Shown piece by piece: positions 39,539 to 48,261 of a stretch of 64,000 bases of DNA (position 1 is the stretch's first letter; every line of letters starts with the position of its first letter). The DNA comes from Sphingomonadaceae bacterium (GTDB lineage Bacteria; Pseudomonadota; Alphaproteobacteria; Sphingomonadales; Sphingomonadaceae): assembly GCA_009926135.1 (NCBI GenBank), contig RFPL01000003.1, positions 124,001 through 188,000 on the forward strand. Reading direction: 5' to 3'. Position numbers and translations under genes: made by a program. The notes under the pieces were generated by a model. That model saw only the letters and a list, made by a program, of their open reading frames with translations. It ran no database searches and had not been told where the DNA came from.

Positions 39539-41002
39539 TCAGAGTGCCGAGATTCCCAGGAAGCCCGGGATCGGGCCATTCCACTCGCCGGGTTCACCCG
39601 CAGGCTCGCGCTCATCACGACGGGGGCGTTCCTCACGGCGCGACTTTTCCGGCCGGGCAGCGCGTTCTACGCGCGGCGTTTCCTCACGGGGAGCCTGTTC
39701 GCGTGGAGCTTCTTCACGCGGCGCTTCTTCACGCACCGGCGCCTCTTCGCTGCGGGCACGCGATTGACGACGCGGCTTGTCCTCGCGCGGGCCGCGCTCT
39801 TCGCGGGGGGCCCGCTCTTCGCGCGCCTTGCGTTCACGCGGCGCGCGTTCTGCTTGTGCTTCACCAGCCGGTTCGGCCGCAGCGCCACCCATGGTGTAGA
39901 CCGGAATCTTCATGCCGGTCAGCTTTTCGACGTTCTCGATCGCTTCGAGGTCTTCCGGGGCGACCAGCGTAAAGGCGCGTCCGGTAGCGCCAGCACGGCC
40001 GGTACGGCCGATGCGGTGGACGTAATCGTCCGGGTGCCACGGCGTATCGAAGTTGAAGACGTGGCTCACGCCCTTCACGTCCAGCCCGCGTGCAGCCACG
40101 TCGCTGCAGCACAGGATGTTGATCTTGCCGTCCTTGAACTGGTCGAGCGTCGCGATGCGCGAGGACTGATCCATGTCACCGTGGATTTCGCCCGACGAGA
40201 ACCCATAGCTCTGCAGGCTCTTGTTGAGTTCACGCACCGTGGTCTTGCGGTTGGCGAAAATCATCGCGGTGGAGACGTTGTCGGTCTTCAGCAGGGTGCG
40301 CAGGATATCGCGCTTGGTCCGGGCCGAGGGCACCAGCACCTTGTGCTGGGCGATGTTGACGTTGGCCGAGGCCGGACGCGCCACTTCGATCGACTTGGGG
40401 TTGGTCAGGAACTTGTCGGCCAGCTTCTTGATCGGCGGTGGCATGGTCGCGCTGAACAGCAGGGTCTGGCGGCTGGTCGGCAGTTTTGAACAGATCGTTT
40501 CGATATCGGGGATGAAGCCCATGTCGAGCATCCGGTCCGCCTCGTCGATGACCAGCAGATCGCAGCCGGTCAGCAGGATCTTGCCGCGTTCGAACAGGTC
40601 CATCAGCCGGCCCGGGGTGGCGATCAGCACGTCGACGCCTTCGTTCAGCGCCTTGACCTGGTCGCCCATCTGCACGCCGCCAATCAGCAACGCCATCTTG
40701 AGATCGTGGTTTTTGCCGTAAGCCTCGAAATTCTCGGCCACCTGGGCGGCGAGTTCGCGGGTCGGCTCAAGGATCAGGCTGCGCGGCATCATCGCGCGGC
40801 GGCGGCCGTGGGACAGGATGTCGATCATCGGCAGCACGAAGCTGGCGGTCTTGCCGGTACCCGTCTGGGCGATCGCGATCAGATCGCGCATCATCAGGAC
40901 AGAGGGGATCGCCTGGGCCTGGATCGGCGTTGGCGTGTCATAGCCCTTGGCTTTTACGGCCTGGACAAGTTCGGGAGAGAGGCCGAGATCGGCAAATGGC
41001 AT
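39539..41002 (-). CDS. DEAD-box ATP-dependent RNA helicase, RhlE type
   Basis: A 487-residue helicase: Q motif GYDTPTPIQAQAIP, AQTGTGKT (45-52), PTRELAAQ, VIDEADRMLDMGF, LFSATMP, and HRIGRTGRAG. The C-terminal 100 residues are a low-complexity tail of Glu/Arg/Pro repeats (APREE, APREQ and variants), probably an RNA-binding or clustering region. Such enzymes remodel ribosome precursors and mRNA, often in the cold. The closest E. coli relative by layout is RhlE. Confidence 0.94.
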   Translation of the reverse strand: MPFADLGLSPELVQAVKAKGYDTPTPIQAQAIPSVLMMRDLIAIAQTGTGKTASFVLPMIDILSHGRRRAMMPRSLILEPTRELAAQVAENFEAYGKNHDLKMALLIGGVQMGDQVKALNEGVDVLIATPGRLMDLFERGKILLTGCDLLVIDEADRMLDMGFIPDIETICSKLPTSRQTLLFSATMPPPIKKLADKFLTNPKSIEVARPASANVNIAQHKVLVPSARTKRDILRTLLKTDNVSTAMIFANRKTTVRELNKSLQSYGFSSGEIHGDMDQSSRIATLDQFKDGKINILCCSDVAARGLDVKGVSHVFNFDTPWHPDDYVHRIGRTGRAGATGRAFTLVAPEDLEAIENVEKLTGMKIPVYTMGGAAAEPAGEAQAERAPRERKAREERAPREERGPREDKPRRQSRARSEEAPVREEAPREEAPREQAPREETPRVERAARPEKSRREERPRRDEREPAGEPGEWNGPIPGFLGISAL

Positions 41003-41114
41003 AAACTGGGAATATCCGGATGAGAATGAGCGGCCCGCCGACCCTCATGGGCCGACGCCGCTACTGAGCCGCGCCCTAGTCCCAAAGCGGCCTGAAAGTC
41101 AAGAAAACTGCCGG

Positions 41115-41735
41115 TCAGTCCTCAACCAGCATCATTTCGCGATAGCCCTGGACCTTGCACTTGGCGCCGCTGCGGGCCAGCAGCTCGTCGCGATCGACAC
41201 AGAGCTGGCCGTCGCTGTGCTGCGAAACCAGGAAGCCGGAATAGTAATCGCGGCCCTGACATGCCTTCTCCAGCGTCGCGCTGACCAGCCGCTGGCCGCG
41301 CAGGAACAGGACCAGCTTGTTGCCCCCGCCCGACTGCACCCCCAGCACCGAATTCAATGGTACGCACTTGCCCATCTTGCGTTCGATGACCCGCGGCGCG
41401 CCCATGTCGCGGGCCTCGCTGCTGGCCGTGGCGGCCAGCGGCATCGGTGCCGGGCGCGGACTGATACGGATGGTGACGCGCTGCTCGATCCGTACCTGCT
41501 GCGCATTGGGCAGCTGGAAATGGTCGCGGAAAACCGGTTCAATCTCTTCCCCGCCATCACTGAGCCGCGAGAGCGGATGCGCCGGGACCGAGACCAGCGG
41601 CGCCTTGCCCGCCCCATTCACGGCTTCATGCGGCAGAGGCACATTCTCCTCGGCCGACACGGCCGCGGCCATTCCGACTGCACCGGCAGTCAGCGCCAGC
41701 GCCGCTTGCGCAAGAAAAAGGGTGGATCGCTGCAT
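41115..41735 (-). CDS. Hypothetical exported protein with four Cys
   Basis: Not recognised. A 206-residue product with a signal peptide (1-28, ending AAAVSA). The mature protein starts acidic and Pro-rich; the second half contains four Cys (in KCVPL, KACQG, QLCVD and AKCKV), enough for two disulfides in the periplasm, and a GGGNKLVLFLRGQRLV strand-like segment. It is read alone between the helicase and the FAD-oxidase genes. Confidence 0.7.
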   Translation of the reverse strand: MQRSTLFLAQAALALTAGAVGMAAAVSAEENVPLPHEAVNGAGKAPLVSVPAHPLSRLSDGGEEIEPVFRDHFQLPNAQQVRIEQRVTIRISPRPAPMPLAATASSEARDMGAPRVIERKMGKCVPLNSVLGVQSGGGNKLVLFLRGQRLVSATLEKACQGRDYYSGFLVSQHSDGQLCVDRDELLARSGAKCKVQGYREMMLVED

Positions 41736-41814
41736 TGCCCCGCTGAATTAGCCCCCGTGCTTGAACCCGGGCTTAACCCGCCTGCCGTGCCTGTCGCAAG
41801 GGGGCTGGCAAGCG

Positions 41815-43302
41815 ATGCTGCCGGATGTCATAGCGCATGCCATGACTGCGGCGACTGACATCCCTTCGGATGAAACCTTCCTGGCCGAGGCGGCGGCGCT
41901 GCTGGGGCCGCGCGGATTGACCCGCGACGCCGATCTGATCACGCCCTGGCTGACCGACTGGCGCGGCCGCTATACCGGCGCGGCGCTGGCCCTGGCCTCC
42001 CCCGGATCAACAGCGGAGGTTTCCGCACTGGTCAAGCTCTGCGCCCGGCACAGCGTGCCGATCGTCCCGCAAGGCGGCAATTCGGGAATGTCCGGCGGGG
42101 CGACACCTGATCAAAGCGGGCGCGCGATCCTGCTGTCGCTGCGGCGGATGGCGCGGATCGAACCAGTCGATGCCAGCGCCCGCCAGGTGACCTGCCAGGC
42201 CGGGGTCGTGCTGCAAAACCTCCATGCGGCAGCCGAGGCTGAGGGCCTGCGCTTTCCGCTAACGCTGGGCGGCAAGGGTTCGGCCACCGTCGGCGGGCTG
42301 ATCTCGACCAATGCCGGCGGCACCCAGGTGCTGCGCCACGGGGTGATGCGCGCGCTGGTGCTGGGGATCGAGGCCGTGCTGCCCGATGGTTCAGTCTATT
42401 CCGCCCTCACCCCGCTCAAGAAGGACAACCGCGGGTTCGATCTCAAGCAGCTGTTCATCGGCGCGGAAGGAACACTGGGCATTGTGACCGGTGCCACGCT
42501 CAAGCTCGTTCCGGCGCTGGCCGATCGGGTAGTCGCCTGGGTCGGCCTGCCCTCCATCCACGCCGCACGCGAATTGCTGCTGCATTGCGAAGCGACTGCC
42601 GGGAGCCTGCTGGAAGGGTTCGAGGTCATGCCCCGGGCCTGCCTTGAAGCCGTGCTGGATTACCTGCCCGAGGCGCGCAATCCGCTGAATGAACCGCACG
42701 CCTGGCACGCGCTGATCGAACTCGCTGCCGATGCCGAAGCGGCAGGAACATTGCGCGAGCGGGCCGAGGTGCTGCTGGCCGACGCGTTCCATCAGGGCCT
42801 TGCCGAAGATGCCGTGGTTTCGGCCAATGAAGGCCAGGCTGAAGCGTTCTGGACGCTGCGCGATTCCGTGTCCCCGGCCGAACGCGCCAAGGGCCCGGCC
42901 ATGCAACACGATGTCTCGGTTCCGGTCGCCGCCATGGCCGATTTTGTCGCTTCCGCGGCCCCGACCATCGAGGCCGAGTTTCCGGGTACGCAGGCGCTAG
43001 GCTTCGGGCACCTTGGCGATGGCAACATCCACTTTCATGTTCTGGCGCCGCCGGGCGTGGTCCACGGCGAATGGGCAGAAGGCCAGGGCAAGGCAATCAG
43101 CGCCCGGGTCCATGATCTGGTAACCGCCGCCAGCGGTTCGATCAGCGCCGAACACGGCATCGGCCAGATGAAGCGCGATGAGCTGGCCCGGCTGGGTGAT
43201 CCGGTCGCAATGGCCCTGCTGCGCCAGGTCAAGGCGGCGCTCGATCCAAAGGGGTTGATGAACCCGGGCAAGCTGCTTGCGCAAGGCCAACCGACCGCCT
43301 AA
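41815..43302 (+). CDS. FAD-linked oxidase (D-lactate / D-2-hydroxyglutarate dehydrogenase type)
   Basis: About 495 residues of the vanillyl-alcohol-oxidase fold. FAD-binding signatures PIVPQGGNSGMSGGATPD and GKGSATVGGLISTNAGGTQVLRHG are followed by the C-terminal cap with GFGHLGDGNIHFHVL and GSISAEHGIGQMKRDELARL, the metal/substrate His motifs. The family oxidises D-2-hydroxy acids. ATG 41815 has a weak G-rich site upstream; 41842 is another in-frame ATG. SapC family gene follows by 57 bp. Confidence 0.9.
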   Translation: MLPDVIAHAMTAATDIPSDETFLAEAAALLGPRGLTRDADLITPWLTDWRGRYTGAALALASPGSTAEVSALVKLCARHSVPIVPQGGNSGMSGGATPDQSGRAILLSLRRMARIEPVDASARQVTCQAGVVLQNLHAAAEAEGLRFPLTLGGKGSATVGGLISTNAGGTQVLRHGVMRALVLGIEAVLPDGSVYSALTPLKKDNRGFDLKQLFIGAEGTLGIVTGATLKLVPALADRVVAWVGLPSIHAARELLLHCEATAGSLLEGFEVMPRACLEAVLDYLPEARNPLNEPHAWHALIELAADAEAAGTLRERAEVLLADAFHQGLAEDAVVSANEGQAEAFWTLRDSVSPAERAKGPAMQHDVSVPVAAMADFVASAAPTIEAEFPGTQALGFGHLGDGNIHFHVLAPPGVVHGEWAEGQGKAISARVHDLVTAASGSISAEHGIGQMKRDELARLGDPVAMALLRQVKAALDPKGLMNPGKLLAQGQPTA

Positions 43303-43359
43303 AGGCGCGCCTTTCCGCCCGGAAACATTCCGTCCCGGGTCGCCAATCGGAGAGAATTC

Positions 43360-44151
43360 ATGGCCAGCGCGCCGAACGCCACCAACCTGCCGCTGTTCTA
43401 CAAGGACCTGATGCCGCTCAACAGCCGGGATCACGCCAATTACAAGACCCGCGGAACCGATCACGCGACCTGGCTGGTGGGCGCACACGCCGTGCCGCTG
43501 ACCGCCGAGGAATTCATCCACGCCGGCCGTCATTACCCGATCGTCTTCGCCTCGGCCGAACAGCCAGTGCCTTTGGCGCTGATGGGCCTGAACGAAGGCA
43601 TCAACATGTTTGTCGACGATGAGGGCAAGCTGACCGATCCCAACGTCTACGTCCCGGCCTATGCCCGCCGCTATCCGTTCATGCTGGCCAAGCTGCAGTC
43701 CGATTCGGACGAGCTGTCGCTGTGCTTTGACCCGACCAGTGACCTGATCGGCGATTTCGACGAAGGCAACGTCCTGTTCGAAGGCGAAGAAGCCAGCGAC
43801 GTGACCAAGGGCATGCTCGAATTCTGCAAGAGCTTCGAAGAAGCCGGCATGCGCACGCAGCAGTTCGTTGACGAACTGAACAAGCACGGCCTGCTGATGG
43901 ATGGCGAAGTCTCGATCCAGCAGACCGGGTTCGAACAACCGTTCATCTACCGCGGCTTCCGCATGGTCGATCAGGAAAAGCTGCGCGAACTGCGCGGCGA
44001 CGTGCTGCGCACCATGAACCAGAACGGGATGCTGGCGCTGATCTTTGCGCACCTCTTCTCGCTTGACCTGATCAGCGGGCTGTTCGCCCGGCAGGTCCAG
44101 GCCGGCAAGGGCCCGATCGCGCTTGACGATCTGCAGCCTGCCCAGGCCTGA
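43360..44151 (+). CDS. SapC family protein
   Basis: A 263-residue soluble protein with the features of the SapC family: PLNSRDHANYKTRG near the start, VPLTAEEFIHAGRHYPIVF, ARRYPFMLA and a C-terminal RTMNQNGMLALIFAHLFSLDLI. The family is named after an S-layer-associated Campylobacter gene, but its biochemical role is unknown. In sphingomonads members often lie beside TonB-receptor or tryptophan-halogenase genes; none is here. Start ATG follows GGAGAG. Transcription probably ends at the hairpin at 44189-44212. Confidence 0.85.
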   Translation: MASAPNATNLPLFYKDLMPLNSRDHANYKTRGTDHATWLVGAHAVPLTAEEFIHAGRHYPIVFASAEQPVPLALMGLNEGINMFVDDEGKLTDPNVYVPAYARRYPFMLAKLQSDSDELSLCFDPTSDLIGDFDEGNVLFEGEEASDVTKGMLEFCKSFEEAGMRTQQFVDELNKHGLLMDGEVSIQQTGFEQPFIYRGFRMVDQEKLRELRGDVLRTMNQNGMLALIFAHLFSLDLISGLFARQVQAGKGPIALDDLQPAQA

Positions 44152-44188
44152 TCCTGCGCACCTGATCGCACAATACCAACGCTTTGAC

Positions 44189-44212
44189 GCCGGGGCTTGC
44201 ATAAGCCCCGGC
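44189..44212 (+). terminator. Hairpin after the SapC family gene
   Basis: Perfect arms GCCGGGGCTT and AAGCCCCGGC around GCAT, 38 bp after the SapC stop. Followed by ACAAGCATATCTT without a T-run, so termination efficiency is uncertain. Confidence 0.55.
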
Positions 44213-44224
44213 ACAAGCATATCT

Positions 44225-44336
44225 TCCTTATCGTCTTGCCGGGCTGCCCTCATGGCTTGGTAGGGCGTGGTGCACTTTGTGCACCTCCTCCCTGAACCTA
44301 GGCCACCTCGTGCTTGTCGCGAGGTGGCTTTTTTCT
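44225..44336 (+). ncRNA. Candidate small RNA with exposed CCUCCUCCC and own terminator
   Basis: About 110 nt between two convergent protein genes form hairpin GCCCT/AGGGC (44246-44266), perfect hairpin GGTGCAC/GTGCACC (44269-44285), an unpaired CTCCCTGAACCTAG, and a strong terminator hairpin GCCACCTCG/CGAGGTGGC (44302-44328) followed by six T. The CCTCCTCCC at 44284-44292 is complementary to Shine-Dalgarno sequences, a hallmark of alphaproteobacterial sRNAs that block translation initiation. A weak promoter TTGCAT-N16-ATATCT lies upstream. I know no named family that it matches. Confidence 0.55.
44302..44334 (+). terminator. Rho-independent terminator of the candidate small RNA
   Basis: Nine-pair stem GCCACCTCG/CGAGGTGGC with a nine-base loop followed by TTTTTT. 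It is oriented plus; on the minus strand no T-run follows, so it does not serve the convergent amidohydrolase gene. Confidence 0.85.
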
Positions 44337-44342
44337 TGGACG

Positions 44343-45296
44343 TTATTCGGCCGCCTGGGCCCAGGGCGATTCGCTGGCCTGGCCCAATGCCGCCACTTCC
44401 CCCGCCAGCCGCTGGACCAGACCGGTCAATACCTCGACGATCGCCGCAAAGCCGTTGCCGGGCTCGACCATCCCGGCGTCGAGATAGCGCGAGCGGTCGA
44501 TTTCCAGCTGTAGCGCATGCAGGCCCTCCTCCGGTGCAGCATGGCGTTCCAGCACATAGCCGCCGGCATAGGGCCGATTGTGTGCCGACGCGCGCCGCTG
44601 GCTGCTGAAATACCCGAAGCAGCTCGCCACCAGCGCACCATGGCAGGCGCTCCCAAAGCGGTCCCCCAGCACGAATTCGGCCGGCGGCAGACCGTCGCGC
44701 AGGCCCAGCGGCGGCATCGAATGGAGATCGATCAGCAAGGCCGCCCCCCAGCGCGACCGCAGTATCCGCAGCGATTCGGCCAGGCACTGGTGATAGGGGG
44801 CGTGGATCTGCTCAATCCGGTCGGTCAGGTCGGTTTCATCGTGGCGGCGCTTCCACAGCTCGCCCAGCCCCGGCAAGCGGCGCGGAATCAGGCCGAGGCC
44901 GCTCCGGGCGCGCAGGCCCGGCGTATAGCTGCCCAACCCATCCGGCTTGCCGCGCGCGAACATCTCCCAATCGACGTCCTCTGGTGCGCGATTGAGATCA
45001 ACCATGGCGCGCGGCGCATGGGCAACCAGCAGCGCTGCCCCGGTCGCCCGGGCAACGGCCTCGCCCAGCAGATCGACGTAGCGATCCTCCAGCCGCAGCG
45101 CGGCATAGCCAGGATGCCGCATCCGCTCGATCAGGCTGCCGGGATAGGCCCGCCCGGCGTGCGGCACCGCGATCAGGATCGGTACGGACGAGGGATTCGC
45201 CAGCCGCAGCGCAAAGGCCGGCAGGCCATCGCTGCCCGGAATTTCCCCTCCGGTGATCGCCGGCGAATCAAATTGGGCGGGGGGCGCGACGTCCAT
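44343..45296 (-). CDS. N-formylglutamate amidohydrolase family protein
   Basis: A 317-residue enzyme of the N-formylglutamate amidohydrolase family (zinc-dependent). Visible are ILIAVPHAGRAYPGSL near residue 40, the LRLEDRYVDLL segment, APRAMVDLNRAPEDVDW, LLIDLHSMPP and HNRPYAGGYVLERHA. Classical members finish histidine degradation, but no hut genes are near, and many alphaproteobacterial members act on other N-formyl or N-acyl amino acids. It is read convergent with the candidate small RNA. Confidence 0.86.
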   Translation of the reverse strand: MDVAPPAQFDSPAITGGEIPGSDGLPAFALRLANPSSVPILIAVPHAGRAYPGSLIERMRHPGYAALRLEDRYVDLLGEAVARATGAALLVAHAPRAMVDLNRAPEDVDWEMFARGKPDGLGSYTPGLRARSGLGLIPRRLPGLGELWKRRHDETDLTDRIEQIHAPYHQCLAESLRILRSRWGAALLIDLHSMPPLGLRDGLPPAEFVLGDRFGSACHGALVASCFGYFSSQRRASAHNRPYAGGYVLERHAAPEEGLHALQLEIDRSRYLDAGMVEPGNGFAAIVEVLTGLVQRLAGEVAALGQASESPWAQAAE

Positions 45297-45421
45297 AACC
45301 CACGCTGGCGCGGCGGGCGGGCCGTGTCAAAGCCCGCCGAAACGAAATGAAGGAAGAATCTTAACTCGTGCGATGCTATGAAGCATCTGGTCGCAGCGTG
45401 GAAACCCAACCGGAAGTGTCG

Positions 45422-45796
45422 ATGATCCGCATACTCCTTGCCGAAGATGAAGAAGCCATGCGCATGTACCTGGCGCGGGCACTTCAGAATGCCGGTTACG
45501 ATGTTGTCGCGGTCGATCGGGGAACCGAGGCGCTGCCGCTGCTGGAAACCCAGCATTTTGACCTGCTGCTATCCGACATCGTCATGCCAGAGATGGACGG
45601 CATCGAACTGGCCCAGCGCTGTGCCGAGATCAGCCCCGCGACCAAGGTGATGTTCATTACTGGTTTTGCCGCCGTCACGCTGAAAGCCAACCGCGAGGCG
45701 CCGCAGGCCAAGGTGCTGTCAAAGCCCTTCCACCTGCGCGATCTGGTGCTGGAAGTGGAACGGATTTTCGACAACCAGTCACAAGCGCTGATCTGA
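45422..45796 (+). CDS. cpdR: Single-domain response regulator CpdR
   Basis: A 124-residue receiver domain with no output domain. Asp9, Glu10 and the phosphoacceptor Asp52 in LLLSDIVMPEMDG are present, as are the later Thr/Lys positions (FITGF, SKPFH). The start MIRILLAEDEEAMRMYLARALQNAG is that of CpdR, which in Caulobacter, when unphosphorylated, primes ClpXP to degrade cell-cycle proteins, and is phosphorylated through CckA-ChpT. cckA is also in this window at 58335-60755. GGAAG precedes the ATG at 45422. Confidence 0.9.
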   Translation: MIRILLAEDEEAMRMYLARALQNAGYDVVAVDRGTEALPLLETQHFDLLLSDIVMPEMDGIELAQRCAEISPATKVMFITGFAAVTLKANREAPQAKVLSKPFHLRDLVLEVERIFDNQSQALI

Positions 45797-45821
45797 TCGC
45801 AACTTTGCGCCATCAAGCGGC

Positions 45822-45850
45822 TTGCATCCCGCGTGCAGCCTCGCTAATGG
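45822..45850 (+). promoter_or_regulatory. Candidate promoter of tRNA-Val
   Basis: TTGCAT (45822-45827) and TAATGG (45845-45850) with a 17-bp spacer, about 47 bp before the mature tRNA 5' end. A GC-rich hairpin CTGCCCGGG/CCCGGGCAG lies between promoter and tRNA. Confidence 0.4.
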
Positions 45851-45896
45851 CGCTTCCCTGCCCGGGGCGACGGTCCCGGGCAGAACCGAATGGTGC

Positions 45897-45971
45897 GGGC
45901 GTATAGCTCAGTGGTAGAGCACTATGTTGACATCGTAGGGGTCGCAAGTTCAATCCTTGCTACGCCCACCA
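45897..45971 (+). tRNA. tRNA-Val (anticodon GAC)
   Basis: The acceptor stem GGGCGTA (45897-45903) pairs with TACGCCC (45961-45967), followed by discriminator A and an encoded CCA. D arm TAGCTCAGTGGTAGAGCA is standard; anticodon stem CTATG/CGTAG encloses loop TTGACAT, so the anticodon is GAC, reading GUC and GUU valine codons. The T loop is TTCAATC. All stems pair well. Confidence 0.97.
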
Positions 45972-45977
45972 TTCGCT

Positions 45978-46007
45978 AAAAAGGCCCCGGTTTCCCGGGG
46001 CCTTTTT
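45978..46007. terminator. Rho-independent terminator after tRNA-Val
   Basis: AAAAAGGCCCCGG and CCGGGGCCTTTTT around TTTC: T-runs on both strands, so it can end both the tRNA transcript and the convergent enoyl-CoA hydratase transcript. Confidence 0.9.
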
Positions 46008-46031
46008 CGTTTTCGAGCCTGGTGAACGGGC

Positions 46032-46799
46032 TTACTTGCCCTGCCAGTTCGGCTTGCGCTTTTCGGCGAAGGCAGCTGCGCCTTCGCGGGCATCGCTGCT
46101 GGTAAAGACCGGGGCAATGTAGCTGGCCTGCTTCTGCCACATTTCTTCGTCGCTCCAGCTGTGCGAATCGCGCACGATCGCCTTGGAGGCGATCAGCGCC
46201 AACGGGCCGTTCTCGGCGACGCGGGCCGCGAGTTCGAGAGCGGCAGGAAGCGAAGGCCCCTCGACCACGCGGTTGACAAAGCCCAGCTCATAGGCGCGGG
46301 CGGCATCGATGAAATCGCCGGTCAGGGCCAGTTCCATCGCGATCCGCGGCGGGATCTGGCGCGGCAGCTTGATCAGGCCGCCAGCCGCAGCGGCCAGGCC
46401 GCGCTTGGCTTCGGGGATGCCGAACTTCGAAGCAGCGCTGGCCACGATCAGGTCGCACGACAGCGCCAGTTCCATGCCGCCTGCCAGGGCAAACCCGTCA
46501 ACTGCGGCGATCACCGGCTTCTTGGGGGTCCATTCGGTGAGCCCGCCGAAACCGCGCCCTTCGATGCTGGGGCGTTCGCCGCGCAGGAAGCCCTTGAGAT
46601 CCATGCCCGAGCAGAACGTGCCGCCCGCACCGGTCAGCACCGCGCAGCGCAGGTCGTTCTCGGCTTCCAGCCGGTCCATCGCCGCGCTGATGCCTTCGGC
46701 CTGGGCCTTGTTCATCGCGTTCTTGGCTTCGGGACGGTTCATGGTGACGATCAGCACGCCATCGCGCACTTCAGTCAAAACTTCCTGGGCTTCGCTCAT
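46032..46799 (-). CDS. Enoyl-CoA hydratase / crotonase family protein
   Basis: A 255-residue crotonase. The ATG at 46799 follows GAGAGG by nine bases; two ATGs just upstream overlap the site less well. Signatures are VTMNRPEAKNAMN, the oxyanion loop GGTFCSGMDLKG, AVDGFALAGGMELALSCDLIVA and the end FAEKRKPNWQGK. It hydrates or isomerises enoyl-CoA esters. Its promoter contains site 3 of the acyl-CoA palindrome, tying it to the block at 10412-19420, whose own hydratase is broken. Confidence 0.93.
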   Translation of the reverse strand: MSEAQEVLTEVRDGVLIVTMNRPEAKNAMNKAQAEGISAAMDRLEAENDLRCAVLTGAGGTFCSGMDLKGFLRGERPSIEGRGFGGLTEWTPKKPVIAAVDGFALAGGMELALSCDLIVASAASKFGIPEAKRGLAAAAGGLIKLPRQIPPRIAMELALTGDFIDAARAYELGFVNRVVEGPSLPAALELAARVAENGPLALIASKAIVRDSHSWSDEEMWQKQASYIAPVFTSSDAREGAAAFAEKRKPNWQGK

Positions 46800-46822
46800 T
46801 TTCATCATCCTCTCGACGGGTG

Positions 46823-46840
46823 TTTAACCGGACGATTAAA
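46823..46840. promoter_or_regulatory. 18-bp palindrome, candidate acyl-CoA regulon operator (site 3)
   Basis: TTTAACCGGACGATTAAA, 23 bp upstream of the enoyl-CoA hydratase start on the minus strand and 104 bp upstream of the divergent icd start. It matches sites 1 and 2 in both TTTAA/TTAAA ends and the adjacent C/G positions. Confidence 0.65.
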
Positions 46841-46944
46841 GCGCCAATGCCGCAAGGTCCAGCCCTTACTTGCACGGCGCTGCGCCTCTGCTAAGGGAGC
46901 GCCAGATTTGAGCTAAACACTCCCCAGCGAAAGAACCGCACGCG

Positions 46945-48168
46945 ATGGCCAAGATCAAGGTAACCAACCCCGTCGTCGAGATGGACGGCGATGAGATGAC
47001 CCGCATCATCTGGCAGTGGATCCGCGAACAGCTGATCCTGCCCTACCTCGACATCGACCTGAAGTATTACGATCTCTCGGTCGAAAAGCGTGACGAAACC
47101 AACGACCAGATCACCGTCGATGCCGCCAATGCCACCAAGCAATATGGCGTGGCCGTGAAGTGCGCGACGATCACCCCCGACGAAGCGCGCGTCGAGGAAT
47201 TCAAGCTCAAGAAGATGTGGAAGAGCCCCAACGGCACGATCCGCAACATCCTGGGCGGCGTGGTGTTCCGCGAACCGATCGTGATCCAGAACGTGCCCCG
47301 CCTGATCCCGGGCTGGACCGACCCGATCGTGGTCGGCCGTCACGCCTTTGGTGACCAGTACAAGGCCACCGATTTCGTGGTCCCCGGCCCCGGCAAGCTG
47401 CGCCTCGTTTTCGAAGGCGATGATGGCACCGTGATCGACGAGGAAGTGTTCCAGTACCCGTCGGGCGGCGTGGCGCTGGCCATGTACAACCTCGACGATT
47501 CGATCCGCGACTTCGCCCGCGCCTCGCTCAACTATGGCCTTGGCCTTGGTTGGCCGGTGTACCTGTCGACCAAGAACACGATCCTCAAGGCCTATGATGG
47601 CCGCTTCAAGGACCTGTTCCAGGAAGTCTACGAGAACGAAGGCTTCAAGGAAAAGTTCGCTGCCGCCGGCATCGTCTACGAACACCGCCTGATCGACGAC
47701 ATGGTCGCCTCGGCGCTCAAGTGGTCCGGCAAGTTCGTCTGGGCCTGCAAGAACTATGACGGCGACGTCCAGTCGGACCAGGTTGCTCAAGGCTTCGGCA
47801 GCCTCGGCCTGATGACCTCGGTGCTGATGACCCCCGATGGCAAGACCATCGAAGCCGAAGCCGCTCACGGCACCGTGACCCGTCACTACCGCCAGCACCA
47901 GCAGGGCAAGGCGACCAGCACCAACCCGATCGCCAGCATCTTCGCCTGGACGCGCGGCCTGATCTATCGCGGCAAGTTCGACAACACGCCCGACGTGGTG
48001 AAGTTTGCCGAGACGCTGGAACGCGTCTGCATCGAAACCGTCGAAAGCGGCAAGATGACCAAGGACCTCGCGATCCTGATCGGTCCGGACCAGCCCTGGC
48101 TGACCACCGAAGGCTTCTTCGCGGCCATCGTCGAAAACCTCGAAACGGAAATGAAGACCTGGGCCTGA
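46945..48168 (+). CDS. icd: NADP-dependent isocitrate dehydrogenase (homodimeric, eukaryote-like type)
   Basis: Oxidises isocitrate to 2-oxoglutarate in the TCA cycle. The 407-residue sequence is of the type found in mitochondria and alphaproteobacteria, not the E. coli type: start [82 protein letters not shown] and [12 protein letters not shown]. It is followed by a good terminator at 48199-48226. Confidence 0.97.
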   Translation: MAKIKVTNPVVEMDGDEMTRIIWQWIREQLILPYLDIDLKYYDLSVEKRDETNDQITVDAANATKQYGVAVKCATITPDEARVEEFKLKKMWKSPNGTIRNILGGVVFREPIVIQNVPRLIPGWTDPIVVGRHAFGDQYKATDFVVPGPGKLRLVFEGDDGTVIDEEVFQYPSGGVALAMYNLDDSIRDFARASLNYGLGLGWPVYLSTKNTILKAYDGRFKDLFQEVYENEGFKEKFAAAGIVYEHRLIDDMVASALKWSGKFVWACKNYDGDVQSDQVAQGFGSLGLMTSVLMTPDGKTIEAEAAHGTVTRHYRQHQQGKATSTNPIASIFAWTRGLIYRGKFDNTPDVVKFAETLERVCIETVESGKMTKDLAILIGPDQPWLTTEGFFAAIVENLETEMKTWA

Positions 48169-48198
48169 TTTCAGCCGCCTGATCGGTAAAAGAGCTCA

Positions 48199-48226
48199 AG
48201 CCCCCTGCCCGCAAGGTCAGGGGGCT
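48199..48226 (+). terminator. Rho-independent terminator after icd
   Basis: Arms AGCCCCCT and AGGGGGCT around a 12-base loop, followed by TTCTTTTG, 30 bp past the icd stop. Confidence 0.85.
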
Positions 48227-48261
48227 TTCTTTTGCGCACTTCATCCCGCTAAGGTCCGGCC

